Below are positions 16,908-25,056 of a DNA stretch of 53,078 bases, one piece after another. Both the position numbers and the translations under genes were made by a program. The DNA comes from Prevotellamassilia timonensis. GTDB taxonomy: Bacteria > Bacteroidota > Bacteroidia > Bacteroidales > Bacteroidaceae. The DNA lies in assembly GCF_021531665.1 (NCBI RefSeq), contig NZ_JADYUH010000010.1, positions 1 through 53,078 on the forward strand, in the 5' to 3' direction. How positions within the stretch are numbered: position 1 is the stretch's first letter; every line of letters begins with the position of its first letter. The notes under the pieces are model-generated. The model was not told the DNA's origin, did no database searches, and was given only the letters and a program-made list of their open reading frames with translations.

Positions 16908-17189
16908 TGAAAGCAAATGAAGATTGGAAGTGAGCAGATAAGTCCCTAAAGCAAGTTGAAGAATGAGGATAGAGGGGATGCCAAACTTGAATTTCTTGTG
17001 TAACGTTTTGTGATGCCAAATTCGCATTCCGCCCCATGCTCCGATGCTTCCGCCGATGACAGCCATGGTCAGTAGGGTGGCTTCAGATATGCGCCATTTC
17101 CCTCTCTTTGCCTTATGTTTGTCCAAACCAAAGAGCAAGAAGGTCATCACGTTGACGGCAAGGAGATAAATGAGAAAAAGTGGAAGCAT
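16896..17189 (-). CDS. DUF1294 small membrane protein
   Basis: The 97-residue protein has four hydrophobic segments and the DUF1294 signature: FLLFGLDKHKAKRGKWRISE, then the GGSIGAWGGMRIWHHKTLHKKF pattern. The function of the family is unknown. The last three residues and stop (GVF-stop) come from the family A element inserted at 16907, so the natural C-terminus has been replaced; the core is complete. It lies upstream of ogt on the same strand and was probably co-transcribed with it before the element came between them. Confidence 0.85.
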   Translation of the reverse strand: MLPLFLIYLLAVNVMTFLLFGLDKHKAKRGKWRISEATLLTMAVIGGSIGAWGGMRIWHHKTLHKKFKFGIPSILILQLALGTYLLTSNLHLLSGVF

Positions 17190-17199
17190 GTTCTTCTAA

Positions 17200-17270
17200 G
17201 GGATGTTCTATCAATTACGGGATAAGGAACGTTCACAAAAATCAACTCAACCGATTTAATTTTTCAACGC
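17200..17270. repeat. Degenerate family A relic
   Basis: GGGATGTTCTATCAATTACGGG.. resembles the left half of family A, followed by ATCAACTCAACC from the right part of the long form. The closing end is decayed (TTTTTCAACGC), and no target duplication is visible. It lies just upstream of the DUF1294 start. Confidence 0.6.
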
Positions 17271-17444
17271 TTACCGGACACCCATATCACGGCATCCATT
17301 TTTCAGCGGGCGGTGGGGCGTTGAAAGGCCGGCGGGGCAAACAGCCACGCTATGCTCTCGGCACGAGGCCGAACGGCTGCCCGAGTGAACAGAATGTGGG
17401 GATGGACAAAAAAAGTAGGCGTGCTAACTATTATCCTGCTATTT
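17271..17444. other. Intergenic, no gene seen
   Basis: A GC-rich stretch with a GGGCA..TGCCC inverted pair (about 17335-17384). Short open frames on both strands have no recognisable content. It may hold the terminator of the LysR/ThrE operon. Confidence 0.4.
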
Positions 17445-18344
17445 CTATATCCAGTTGTTCTGAAAGCGTTTGACTGCGATTGATTCCGTAAGGATACGCA
17501 CAAACTCCTGCATCGACTGTTTGCGATAGGTCTCTTTTAGGATATGGACACAGCCCGACATCTGGTTGTCGGGAACATTGATAGGCACGGCCTTCACATC
17601 GCCCACGCCGTATATGGTATCTTCTGCCAACACGGTGACGAGGTTTGTCTGGCGTACGAGTTTCAAGAGCGTGTTGACATTGTTCAGTTCAATGCGTATC
17701 TTGAATTGTTCGTAATCTGACACAATGTTGTCAAAGGCATTACGGGCCTGCAACCCCTTTGAAGGGAGTGCCAAATCATAGTTTGCAAGTTCGGATATGG
17801 CCACTTTGTCTTTCGAGGCAAGGGGGTGGTTTGTCCTGACTATCGCCGACAGGGTGTTCTGAAACAGAATATGCGACTCCACATGGGGCAAGGGCTGAAG
17901 GGGTTTGAAGGCGAGCACGAAGTCGAGTTCGTGATTGGAGAGCAATTCCATCAGCTCATTCATCTGCTTGTACACGATGTTGACTTTTATCTTCGGATAC
18001 AACTTTATAAAAGCTATCAGGGATTCCGTAAGAATAGCGCTGAAGGAGTGGGTGACTCCAATGTTGAGCGTGCCGGTCAGCATGTTCCGTAAATCACGAA
18101 TCCGGTCGGCACACGCTTCTGCATCGTGTATGGTTCGAAGAGCAAAGGGTAGCATCACTTCTCCAGCCTCGGTCAACTGGAAGGAGCGGCTGTCGCGGAT
18201 AAAGAGCTTGGTGCCAAGTTCGTCTTCCAGCTGCTTAATCTGCTGCGAAAGCGAGCTTTGGGCTATATGCATGCAGTTTGCAGCGTGTGAAAAGCTCTGC
18301 GTTTCGGCAGCTTTTGCGAAATATCTTAATTGTCTTAGTTCCAT
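17445..18344 (-). CDS. LysR-family transcriptional regulator
   Basis: The 299-residue protein has the LysR winged helix-turn-helix at the N-terminus (MELRQLRYFAKAAETQSFSH, then AAHxxxIAQSSLSQQIKQLEDELGTKLF) and a substrate-binding domain from about residue 90 (LNIGVTHSFSAILTESLIAF). Length is standard. It is the last gene of a four-gene minus-strand run with two ThrE-type transporter genes, 25 bases after the second, so it may regulate amino-acid or dicarboxylate export. The effector is unknown. Confidence 0.9.
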   Translation of the reverse strand: MELRQLRYFAKAAETQSFSHAANCMHIAQSSLSQQIKQLEDELGTKLFIRDSRSFQLTEAGEVMLPFALRTIHDAEACADRIRDLRNMLTGTLNIGVTHSFSAILTESLIAFIKLYPKIKVNIVYKQMNELMELLSNHELDFVLAFKPLQPLPHVESHILFQNTLSAIVRTNHPLASKDKVAISELANYDLALPSKGLQARNAFDNIVSDYEQFKIRIELNNVNTLLKLVRQTNLVTVLAEDTIYGVGDVKAVPINVPDNQMSGCVHILKETYRKQSMQEFVRILTESIAVKRFQNNWI

Positions 18345-18369
18345 ATAAAGGTAAAATTACAAAATATTT

Positions 18370-18867
18370 CTATCGCGTTGCAGTAAACGACAGTTTTTTT
18401 AGTAGAAAGACCGGAGTCGTAGCCCCTATGACCATGCCTAAAATAATAAATGTACAGGTGAGACCATTAAAGGCAAACAGATAAAAGTAGTGACTGAAGA
18501 CCTCCTCCCGGGTGTGATACAGACATAACAGCAGTGCCTCGATTGTACGGTAGGCATACATGCCGGGTATCATAGGCAGCAGTGCCGGGAAAAAGCACAC
18601 TTCGGCGGGGCACTTGATACGTGAGGCAAACAACACCGCGAACATGCCGATGGCAAATGCAGCCACCGTGCTGGCAGGGATAATGTGTAAGCCTCCTAAT
18701 TCAGGCTGTGTCAACACATAACGTATGGCGTGTCCCACAGCAGCAATCAGAGCGCAGGTTGAATAAGCACGCCTGGGGGTATTGCTTATACTGGAGAAAC
18801 CGATGGCTGCTATCGCTGCAAAGAAGCCGTCCTCAAAAATATTGATAAAAATATCGTTCCACATCAT
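18370..18867 (-). CDS. ThrE-type exporter, C-terminal half (ThrE_2 / DUF3815)
   Basis: The 165-residue protein has five hydrophobic segments, with FFPALLPMIPGMYAYRTIEALL as the family landmark. In many bacteria ThrE is one protein with an N-terminal DUF1212 half and a C-terminal half; here the halves are separate genes, this one 25 bases after the other. Members export threonine and serine or succinate. The inner membrane is the site of action. Confidence 0.85.
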   Translation of the reverse strand: MMWNDIFINIFEDGFFAAIAAIGFSSISNTPRRAYSTCALIAAVGHAIRYVLTQPELGGLHIIPASTVAAFAIGMFAVLFASRIKCPAEVCFFPALLPMIPGMYAYRTIEALLLCLYHTREEVFSHYFYLFAFNGLTCTFIILGMVIGATTPVFLLKKLSFTATR

Positions 18868-18892
18868 TCTTTCAAGGTGGGTTTTGGTCGAC

Positions 18893-19675
18893 CTAAAACC
18901 ATTTTAAGCCAAGCATGAGCATTCCGGCACAAAGTCCCGCTGACAGACACGCGGTCAGCACAGCCGCATCAAAAAAACGGCTGAACGCACACAGATAATG
19001 CCGGTATATCATATCACTGACCGCATTTATATAGGGTACTCCGGGAATCAAGTACAAAACACTCGTGCCAAGTGCTAATTCTGGAGTTGAACCAATATGG
19101 AAGATATGCCCGCCAGCACTGATGGAAGCTGAGAAGAATGAGGCGCACAGAAAGGTCAGGCGCACGTCGCGCCCATCTTCGAGCATGATTTGCTTGAGCC
19201 TATACCCCGTCAGTGTGGAAATGAATACTATCAGCATGGCAAACCAGTCGCCGCCAAACAGACGGCAAAATGCTGCATTGGCAAAACTCGTCAGAATCAG
19301 CACCTCCCACTTGCCCGTGGGCTTTGTGGTCTTGATGCCTTCGAAGTGCTCCACCGCAGCAGGCAGCCCCAAGCGGTTGTCTGCTATTTTCCAGCTTAGT
19401 TGGCTCAGGCGGGTGTTCAAGTCAAAGCTTATGCCACAGTGGGCGGTTCTGCGTTGCGCTATTTCGGCATGCGTCTGGGCCGTATTCCACACCGAAACAG
19501 TGACATGGTCCGGCATGATGAAGATGTCGAGGTTCACGCCAAAGGCCTCTGCCATACGCTTGGTGTTCTTTTCTATACGGATACATGTGCCTCCGCATCC
19601 CAACAGCAGTGAAGCATATTCGGCAAGAAACGCAGCCGTTTGTCGCAAAACGGTGCTATCACCAGGCATGCTCAT
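18893..19675 (-). CDS. ThrE-type exporter, N-terminal half (DUF1212)
   Basis: From the ATG at 19675 (MSMPGDSTVLRQTAAFLAEY) the protein is 260 residues. Features are the early LLLGCGGTCIRIEKNTKRMA motif, a soluble N-terminal part to about residue 120, then several membrane segments with LIPGVPYINAVSDMIYRHY near the end. An in-frame ATG at 19870 would add 65 residues that overlap the upstream small gene and look like shadow sequence, so I chose 19675. The start overlaps the preceding stop region (2-base gap), a sign of translational coupling. Partner of the gene at 18370. Confidence 0.85.
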   Translation of the reverse strand: MSMPGDSTVLRQTAAFLAEYASLLLGCGGTCIRIEKNTKRMAEAFGVNLDIFIMPDHVTVSVWNTAQTHAEIAQRRTAHCGISFDLNTRLSQLSWKIADNRLGLPAAVEHFEGIKTTKPTGKWEVLILTSFANAAFCRLFGGDWFAMLIVFISTLTGYRLKQIMLEDGRDVRLTFLCASFFSASISAGGHIFHIGSTPELALGTSVLYLIPGVPYINAVSDMIYRHYLCAFSRFFDAAVLTACLSAGLCAGMLMLGLKWF

Positions 19676-19676
19676 A

Positions 19677-19901
19677 TTATTGGTCTTCGCTTGCATCTTC
19701 TTTGTTAGTGATACCCGGGATATGATCGTCGCCAGGAACGTAGAACATATCTGTTTCCCTACCGAACCCAAGCAGATGCTTTGCTTTGTGGTCGCAACTG
19801 TAACTACGGTGTCTGGCAGTGTAATATTCGATGGTTCTGAAGATAAATGCGCATAACAGCACAGCAGCAATAATGCACCACGTAATCATTGGATAGTTCA
19901 T
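19677..19901 (-). CDS. Small membrane protein upstream of the ThrE genes
   Basis: The 74-residue protein has one N-terminal membrane segment (MITWCIIAAVLLCAFIFRTI) and a polar, acidic tail. It ends one base before the ThrE N-half start, so it heads the operon. I do not recognise a family. Its position, membrane segment and codon use support it as real. It could be an accessory subunit of the exporter, but that is inference from position only. Confidence 0.6.
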   Translation of the reverse strand: MNYPMITWCIIAAVLLCAFIFRTIEYYTARHRSYSCDHKAKHLLGFGRETDMFYVPGDDHIPGITNKEDASEDQ

Positions 19902-20020
19902 AATCGTTTAATTCTTAATGTATGATATATTTCTTGAATTCAGTGCAAAAGTAGAACGTCTCTCAAAGATGTATAAATGTGAGTTAATGGATTCTCCTAT
20001 CATTGCTATAGGCAAAGTTG

Positions 20021-20076
20021 AAGCCTTAAAAACTTTATGCATGTACATGTGCCTATGCATAAAGTTTTTAAGGCTT
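20021..20076. promoter_or_regulatory. Perfect 22-bp inverted repeat, 12-base spacer
   Basis: Arms are 20021-20042 (AAGCCTTAAAAACTTTATGC followed by AT) and 20055-20076, with no mismatch. It lies 120 bases before the small membrane gene of the ThrE operon and 103 bases from the end of nadD. There is no T-run typical of a terminator on either side. It could be an operator, a cruciform or a relic of a repeat. Confidence 0.75.
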
Positions 20077-20178
20077 GACAAAGTATGATCCCCTAAAACT
20101 ATTTTTTGGGGTTCATAAAGCAAACGGTTGGTGGTACACAGCACCGAAAGTGAGAATCGTTCCTTATGGGGCAGGTAT

Positions 20179-20769
20179 TCAATCTTTTACTAAGTTCTCT
20201 CTTTTCATCAGTGCGTCAAAAACGGCGGGGTGAAGGTGGCGACGGGCGGTTTCCGTGTTGCCCTCGCGGAGCATTTGACGAATCTCGGTGGAGGAGATGT
20301 GGTGGAGTGGCGCGTCAATGATGCGCACTCCGCGGGGGAGGGTGGAGGAGCAGGGCAGGGTGTAGCCGGGACGGGGATAAATCAAGATTTCATGGTTCTC
20401 CAAAATTTCGCGTGCTTTGAACCATCGTTCGAAAATCGCCCAGTTGTCGGCGCCAATCAGTAGGGAGAAACTTCGGTCGGGATAGGCGTTCTGCAGTGCT
20501 TGTAGCGTTTGCCATGTGAAGGAGGGGCGGGGGAGACAGAACTCAAAGGCGGAGGCTCGGATGCCCTTCTCCTCAGCGGTGGCGAGGGCGCAGAGCGCAT
20601 AGCGTTCTGCTTCGGGCATCAAGTCGGCGGAGGCTTTCAAAGGATTGTGGGGAGTGACCATCATCCAGACTTCATCGGCAAGACCTTGCGTCATGACGGC
20701 ACGACACAAGGCAAGGTGGCCGTTGTGAATCGGATTGAAAGAACCGCCAAAGAGAACCGTGCGCTTCAT
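20179..20769 (-). CDS. nadD: Nicotinate-nucleotide adenylyltransferase
   Basis: The 196-residue protein has the nucleotidyltransferase signature GSFNPIHNGHLAL near the N-terminus and the late motif ISSTEIRQMLREG. It joins ATP and nicotinate mononucleotide to make the NAD precursor deamido-NAD. Length is normal. Its ATG overlaps the gmk stop (ATGA), so it is translated with gmk in a yicC-gmk-nadD operon, a usual Bacteroidales order. Confidence 0.95.
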   Translation of the reverse strand: MKRTVLFGGSFNPIHNGHLALCRAVMTQGLADEVWMMVTPHNPLKASADLMPEAERYALCALATAEEKGIRASAFEFCLPRPSFTWQTLQALQNAYPDRSFSLLIGADNWAIFERWFKAREILENHEILIYPRPGYTLPCSSTLPRGVRIIDAPLHHISSTEIRQMLREGNTETARRHLHPAVFDALMKRENLVKD

Positions 20770-21335
20770 GGCTTGTCCAGGAATTCGGAAATCAGGGCTA
20801 CGAAATCTTTCTTCGCCGTCTCAAGGTCGTCGTTCACCACAATCTGGTCAAACTTCTCTGCCTGGCTCAACTCAAAGCGGGCTCGCGCCAAGCGGTCTTC
20901 AATGACTTCGGGCGCATCAGTGGCGCGTTGTTCAAGTCGTTGCCGCAAACTTTCAATGGAGGGAGGCTGGATGAAAACGCTCAGAGCACGGTCGCCATAG
21001 TATTCTTTTATTTTCTGAGCACCGACCACATCCACGTCGAAGATGACGTGCTTGCCGTCTTCAAGTTGGCGATTGACCTGCTGCTTGAGGGAGCCGTAGA
21101 AGCGACCGCCATAGACTTCCACATATTCCAAAAAGTCGTTTTGCTCAATGTGGTGCCGGAACTCCTCGGTGGAGAGAAAATGATAGTCCACACCATTTTG
21201 CTCTTTCCCTCTCGGCGCACGGTTGGTGGCAGAAACTGAAAAAGCGATGTCGCTGCGGAATTTCATCAGGTGGTTGATGAGCGTGCTTTTTCCGGTTCCG
21301 CTCGGAGCAGAGACAATGACTACTTTTGTGCTCAT
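20766..21335 (-). CDS. gmk: Guanylate kinase
   Basis: The 189-residue protein has a P-loop SAPSGTGKSTL at the start, then SATNRAPRGKEQNGVDYHFL, which binds GMP, and later VFIQPPSIESLRQRLEQRAT. It makes GDP from GMP and ATP. Length and motifs are complete. It lies 37 bases after yicC and overlaps nadD by four bases. Confidence 0.95.
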   Translation of the reverse strand: MSTKVVIVSAPSGTGKSTLINHLMKFRSDIAFSVSATNRAPRGKEQNGVDYHFLSTEEFRHHIEQNDFLEYVEVYGGRFYGSLKQQVNRQLEDGKHVIFDVDVVGAQKIKEYYGDRALSVFIQPPSIESLRQRLEQRATDAPEVIEDRLARARFELSQAEKFDQIVVNDDLETAKKDFVALISEFLDKP

Positions 21336-21372
21336 GGCATTAGATTTAAGGTTGTTGATTGGTATGTGCTAA

Positions 21373-22248
21373 TCACATGACATTCAGCACTTGTTCTTTG
21401 ATTTGTTCAAGTTCATCTTTCATTCTCACCACGATGTTTTGCATTTCGGCGATGTTGCTTTTTGAGCCGGTGGTGTTGATTTCTCTTCCCATCTCTTGAG
21501 CGATGAATCCGAGTTTTTTTCCTTGTCCGCTGCCGTTGAGCATGGTTTCGCGGAAGTAGGCGATGTGGTTCGTCAGACGTTGTTTTTCTTCGCTGATGTC
21601 AAGTTTCTCGATGTAGTAGATGAGTTCCTGTTCGAGTCGGTTTTTGTCGTAGTCCACTCCGGTGAGTTCCTCGAGTCTTTCCTCGAGTCTTTTGCGGATT
21701 TTCTCGACGCGTGCTTTTTCAAAGGGCACGATTTCTTCCTTGAGCGCGGCGATGGCATCCAGTTTCTCGGTGAATTTTTTCGCGAGTGCTTCTCCTTCTT
21801 GCTTTCGGAAGTCAATGAGATGGTTCAGCGCTTCGTCAATGGCTGCGCAGACTTTGCTCCATTCTTCTTCTTCGAGGCTTTCTTCGGTTCGTTGCATCGT
21901 GCTTTCGGGCAGGCGAACGAGCACCTCCCACGGGTTGGTCGGCATGGGGATTCCCGTTTTTGCGGAAATTTCCTTCATTTGTTGAAGATAGGACTCGGCG
22001 GCTGCAGCGTTCAAGACGGGCGTATAAGTCGTTTCGTCTTTTTCCAACCAAAGATAGAAATCCACTTTTCCGCGCTCAAGTACTTGAGACACACGGGTTC
22101 TGATTTCCATTTCCTTTTCTCTGTATCTGGAAGCCACACGCGTGGAAAGGTCCATGCTTTTGCTGTTGAGAGAACGAACTTCGATGTGAATGGTTTTTCC
22201 TTCAAGGATGGCATCGGCTTTGCCGAAACCGGTCATTGACTGTATCAT
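21373..22248 (-). CDS. yicC: YicC-family endoribonuclease
   Basis: With the start at 22248 (MIQSMTGFGKADAILEGKTI) the protein is 291 residues, the normal family size. The open frame extends 24 codons further upstream, but the family begins at MIxSMTGFG. The C-terminal landmark REINTTGSKSNIAEMQNIVV is intact. YicC proteins form hexamers and cut structured RNA. A small hairpin GTGGCA..TGCCAC lies about 40 bases upstream, and a -7-like TACTTTTG on the minus strand at 22317-22324. Confidence 0.9.
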   Translation of the reverse strand: MIQSMTGFGKADAILEGKTIHIEVRSLNSKSMDLSTRVASRYREKEMEIRTRVSQVLERGKVDFYLWLEKDETTYTPVLNAAAAESYLQQMKEISAKTGIPMPTNPWEVLVRLPESTMQRTEESLEEEEWSKVCAAIDEALNHLIDFRKQEGEALAKKFTEKLDAIAALKEEIVPFEKARVEKIRKRLEERLEELTGVDYDKNRLEQELIYYIEKLDISEEKQRLTNHIAYFRETMLNGSGQGKKLGFIAQEMGREINTTGSKSNIAEMQNIVVRMKDELEQIKEQVLNVM

Positions 22249-22363
22249 GTCAAAGAAAAATGTGTGAGAGATGAATGAAGCGTGGCAGAAAAATGCCACA
22301 ATTTGTTTATTTATTCGCAAAAGTACTCAAAAAATCAGAGATTCAGCACAGTTTGAATCCCTT

Positions 22364-22525
22364 AGTAATATGAAAATAATAAGTTGCGTCAGATTTGAAT
22401 TAGATTTTCGAGGTCAGATTTTCACCCGAAGAAGGAGCATAGCCGTAGTTATGTGACTGATGAGGGTGGAAATATGGACCGAAAAGATTTTCAAAGATGA
22501 TGCAGGTTATTTTTTGAGGATTACT
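22364..22525. repeat. Family B miniature element, copy 1 (reverse orientation)
   Basis: It is 162 bp, with ends AGTAATATGAAAATAATAAG.. and ..TTTTTTGAGGATTACT forming imperfect inverted repeats. The centre carries the GAAGAAGGAGCATAGC core. Four further copies are at 34237, 38434, 41859 and 47935. Confidence 0.9.
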
Positions 22526-22597
22526 TAAATAAAAGAGCCTTCCAATATGCTCTTCGTCATGTCTGTTTGCAAGATGAGTTTTAGCTTCACCCTCGAA

Positions 22598-22716
22598 GGT
22601 GCGTCAGAATGGCTAAGATGCAAGGCGCTGAGGATGAGGGCGCAGGGAGTGTACTGAAGTACATGACCAAGCCCGAATCCGATAGCAACGAAGCAGATTG
22701 GCTATTATGACACACC
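22598..22716. repeat. Family C repeat, copy 1
   Basis: About 119 bp. It begins GGTGCGTCAGAATGGC and ends GGCTATTATGACACACC, so the two ends are imperfect inverted repeats. The same sequence lies in the opposite direction at 26801-26921. Shared internal words are ATGCAAGGCGCTGAGGA and CCGATAGC.ACG.AGCAG. It ends eight bases before the truA stop. Confidence 0.8.
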
Positions 22717-22724
22717 GCCAAGCA

Positions 22725-23474
22725 TTATAAGAAAATATCGGTAGGATAGACCACATCCACCAGGAAGAGTCCGTGAGCCGGAACCGAATCGCCTGCAGCG
22801 CATCGGTTTCGGCTTTCGATGATTTGGCGGAAATCTTCCAACGTTTTCTTTCCTCTTCCCACCTCCAAGAGTGTGCCGACCACGGCTCGCACCATGTTGC
22901 GAAGGAAACGGTCTGCAGTGATTTCAAAACGCCAGACGCCGGGTGAAACTTCTTCCCACACTGCGCGTTTCAAACGACAGATGTTTGTTTTGGCATCGGT
23001 GTGGAGTTTGGAAAAAGAGGTGAAGTCACTGACTGAGAGCAGCATCTTTGCTGCCTCATTCATCTTTTTGAAGTCAAGTTCAAAAGGCATGTGGGCGGCG
23101 GAGTCCGTCAGGAACGGGTCTTTGTGCTGGCAGAGGAAGTAGTGGTAGGTTCGTTCCTGAGCGTCGAAGCGTGCGTGTGCTTCGGGTTTCACTTCACGAA
23201 GTGCGTGAATGGCAATGTCCGGTGGAAGGATTCGGTTGAGCCGATAGGCAGTTTGTTTCGTGTCCAGTTCCTTTTCCGTGTCAAAGTGTGCAGCCATTTT
23301 TTTTGCGTGCACCCCCGTGTCTGTTCTTCCGGCTCCGGTGATGGAAACGGTTTGTCCGAGCAAGAGACTGAGTGCTTCATTGATTTTTTGCTGCACACTG
23401 ACGGCGTTGGGTTGCACTTGCCAACCGTGATAGGCTGCGCCGTGATAGGAAAGGAAGAGGAAATAGCGATGCAT
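22725..23474 (-). CDS. truA: tRNA pseudouridine synthase A
   Basis: The 249-residue protein starts MHRYFLFLSYHGAAYHGWQV and has the catalytic motif GRTDTGVHAKKM, whose Asp attacks the uracil, and the late motif FLRNMVRAVVGTLLEVGRGK. It makes pseudouridine at tRNA positions 38-40. The open frame extends 50 codons upstream through a terminator hairpin; the family start is at 23474. A family C repeat follows closely after the stop. Confidence 0.95.
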   Translation of the reverse strand: MHRYFLFLSYHGAAYHGWQVQPNAVSVQQKINEALSLLLGQTVSITGAGRTDTGVHAKKMAAHFDTEKELDTKQTAYRLNRILPPDIAIHALREVKPEAHARFDAQERTYHYFLCQHKDPFLTDSAAHMPFELDFKKMNEAAKMLLSVSDFTSFSKLHTDAKTNICRLKRAVWEEVSPGVWRFEITADRFLRNMVRAVVGTLLEVGRGKKTLEDFRQIIESRNRCAAGDSVPAHGLFLVDVVYPTDIFL

Positions 23475-23504
23475 GGGCGTGGAGGGAGCACTTTTGATGT
23501 GTCC

Positions 23505-23549
23505 CTCAAAAAAGAAAAGCGTGCTGCTTCTCGATGGGAGGCAGCACGC
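23505..23549 (-). terminator. Terminator of the rpsF-rpsR-rplI operon
   Basis: On the minus strand, GCGTGCTGC, a 13-base loop, GCAGCACGC, then TTTTCTTTTTT. It lies 32 bases after the rplI stop and 31 bases before truA. Confidence 0.85.
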
Positions 23550-23580
23550 GAAAGTTTTCAATATTGTCAGAAACGAAGTT

Positions 23581-24036
23581 TTAAGCTTCAGCAGCTTCAG
23601 CAACCACAGTGAAGGGGATTTCAACGGAAACTTCTTTGTGGAGTTTCACGGTTGCGCTGTAGGAGCCCACTTCTTTCACTTCTTTCACCACGATGCTCTT
23701 GCGATCCACTTCGAAACCGAGTTTAGCGAGTGCTTCAGAGATGTGGAGGCTGTTGACGGAGCCGTAGATAGCACCGGTTGCGCTGACTTTCGTAGCGATG
23801 GTGATGGGTTCAATGGCGCCGAGTTTTGCTGCGAGTTCTTCAGCGTCAGCCTTGATCTTGGCGAGCTTGTGAGCGCGCTGCTTGAGGTTCTCAGCGAGTA
23901 CTTTCTTTGCGGAGGGAGAAGCGATGACAGCTTTGCCCTGGGGGATGAGGTAGTTGCGGCCATAGCCGTTCTTAACCTCTACGATATCGTCTTTGTATCC
24001 GAGTCCGGGTACGTTTTCTTTAAGAATCAGTTCCAT
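23581..24036 (-). CDS. rplI: 50S ribosomal protein L9
   Basis: The 151-residue protein starts MELILKENVPGLGYKDDIVE and has NGYGRNYLIPQGKAVIA, the L9 RNA-binding signature, joined by a long helix to the C-terminal domain. Size and motifs are normal. Third gene of rpsF-rpsR-rplI, followed by a strong terminator. Confidence 0.97.
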   Translation of the reverse strand: MELILKENVPGLGYKDDIVEVKNGYGRNYLIPQGKAVIASPSAKKVLAENLKQRAHKLAKIKADAEELAAKLGAIEPITIATKVSATGAIYGSVNSLHISEALAKLGFEVDRKSIVVKEVKEVGSYSATVKLHKEVSVEIPFTVVAEAAEA

Positions 24037-24058
24037 AATGTAAATGTGTCCTCCTAAA

Positions 24059-24328
24059 TTATTTCATCAAATCGGTTACGAAGGGCAGGAGTGCCAAGTG
24101 GCGTGCACGTTTCACTGCCTGAGCGACGCGGCGCTGGTATTTGAGGGAAGTGCCGGTGATGCGACGGGGCAGGATTTTGCCTTGTTCGTTGAGGAACTTT
24201 TTGAGGAATTCGGGATCTTTGTAGTCAATATACTTGATTCCGCTCTTTTTGAAGCGGCAGTATTTTTTCTTTTTGGTATCTACGGTGGGGGGAGTGAGAT
24301 AGCGGATTTCAGATTGTGCCTGTGCCAT
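24059..24328 (-). CDS. rpsR: 30S ribosomal protein S18
   Basis: The 89-residue protein carries the S18 core [20 protein letters not shown] and [20 protein letters not shown]. It binds S6 in the platform of the small subunit. It starts two bases after the rpsF stop and lies 22 bases before rplI. The Cys in KKYCRF is a single cysteine typical of many S18 proteins. Confidence 0.97.
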   Translation of the reverse strand: MAQAQSEIRYLTPPTVDTKKKKYCRFKKSGIKYIDYKDPEFLKKFLNEQGKILPRRITGTSLKYQRRVAQAVKRARHLALLPFVTDLMK

Positions 24329-24330
24329 GA

Positions 24331-24675
24331 TTAGTTCTCCTTTTTGTTAAATTTGTTACGACGTTTTTCTGCGTAGAGCGCTGCATATTTTTCCTGTTTC
24401 ACAACGAGGGAGCGGATGACGCGCTCGTCGCGACGGAAAGCAATTTCCAAGCGTTCGATGGCAGCAGGTTCAGCCTTGAACTCGATGAGTTCGTAGAAGC
24501 CGCTGGACTTCTTTTGAATAGGATAGGCGAGGGTCTTCAATCCCCATGCTTCTTCATTGATGATCTCTGCGCCGTTCTGGACGAGGACATCTTTGAATTT
24601 TTCGACCGTTTCCTTCATCTGTTGGTCAGACAAAACGGGAGTCATAATGAAAACGGTCTCGTACTGATTAATCAT
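24331..24675 (-). CDS. rpsF: 30S ribosomal protein S6
   Basis: The 114-residue protein starts [20 protein letters not shown] and includes [17 protein letters not shown] and [11 protein letters not shown], as in Bacteroidales S6. The frame is open 25 codons further upstream, across the promoter region, so I set the start at 24675. First gene of the operon, under a well-formed promoter at 24720-24751. Confidence 0.96.
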   Translation of the reverse strand: MINQYETVFIMTPVLSDQQMKETVEKFKDVLVQNGAEIINEEAWGLKTLAYPIQKKSSGFYELIEFKAEPAAIERLEIAFRRDERVIRSLVVKQEKYAALYAEKRRNKFNKKEN

Positions 24676-24719
24676 AAGACTTTTGTGGATAAAAATGTGA
24701 TTATTGCAAAATTGCGGTG

Positions 24720-24751
24720 CAAAATTAGAACTTCTTTGTGGTTTGAACAAA
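24720..24751 (-). promoter_or_regulatory. Promoter of the rpsF operon
   Basis: On the minus strand TTTG (24748-24751) and TAATTTTG (24720-24727) are 20 bases apart, a full match to the Bacteroidetes consensus. It lies 45 bases before the rpsF start. Confidence 0.85.
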
Positions 24752-24955
24752 CTTCCCGTGTCTTTTCTTTTGATTTTTTAGGAATAAGAGCCGATTTTTC
24801 AAGGAGAAGGCGGCATATTTTAGTAAGGATTACTTACCTCATCCCACACCGCTTTTTTCTCCCCTTCCTTTCCCTTTTCTTCCTTTCTCCTCCTTTTTTG
24901 CAAGCCGGCGTGGACAAAAAAAGCGGGAAAAGGGAGTGTCATGTGGATTTTTTCG

Positions 24956-24963
24956 TAACTTTG
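24956..24963 (+). promoter_or_regulatory. Possible -7 element for the acyl-CoA ligase gene
   Basis: TAACTTTG lies 93 bases before the start and fits TAnnTTTG. I see no clear -33 box. It is divergent from the rpsF promoter; the space between (24752-24950) is pyrimidine-rich and holds no gene. Confidence 0.4.
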
Positions 24964-25056
24964 CGCAAAAATTATCTTTTTGTGCGAAAGAAGCTCCCCA
25001 AAGAGGAGTGAAAGAGCGCATTTTTTATCTCCTTTATATATCCTTTATATAATACT

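Noticed and set aside
17180..17473. Plus-strand frame between DUF1294 and LysR
   Set aside because: It is built from a decayed family A relic and low-complexity sequence and lacks a plausible start context.
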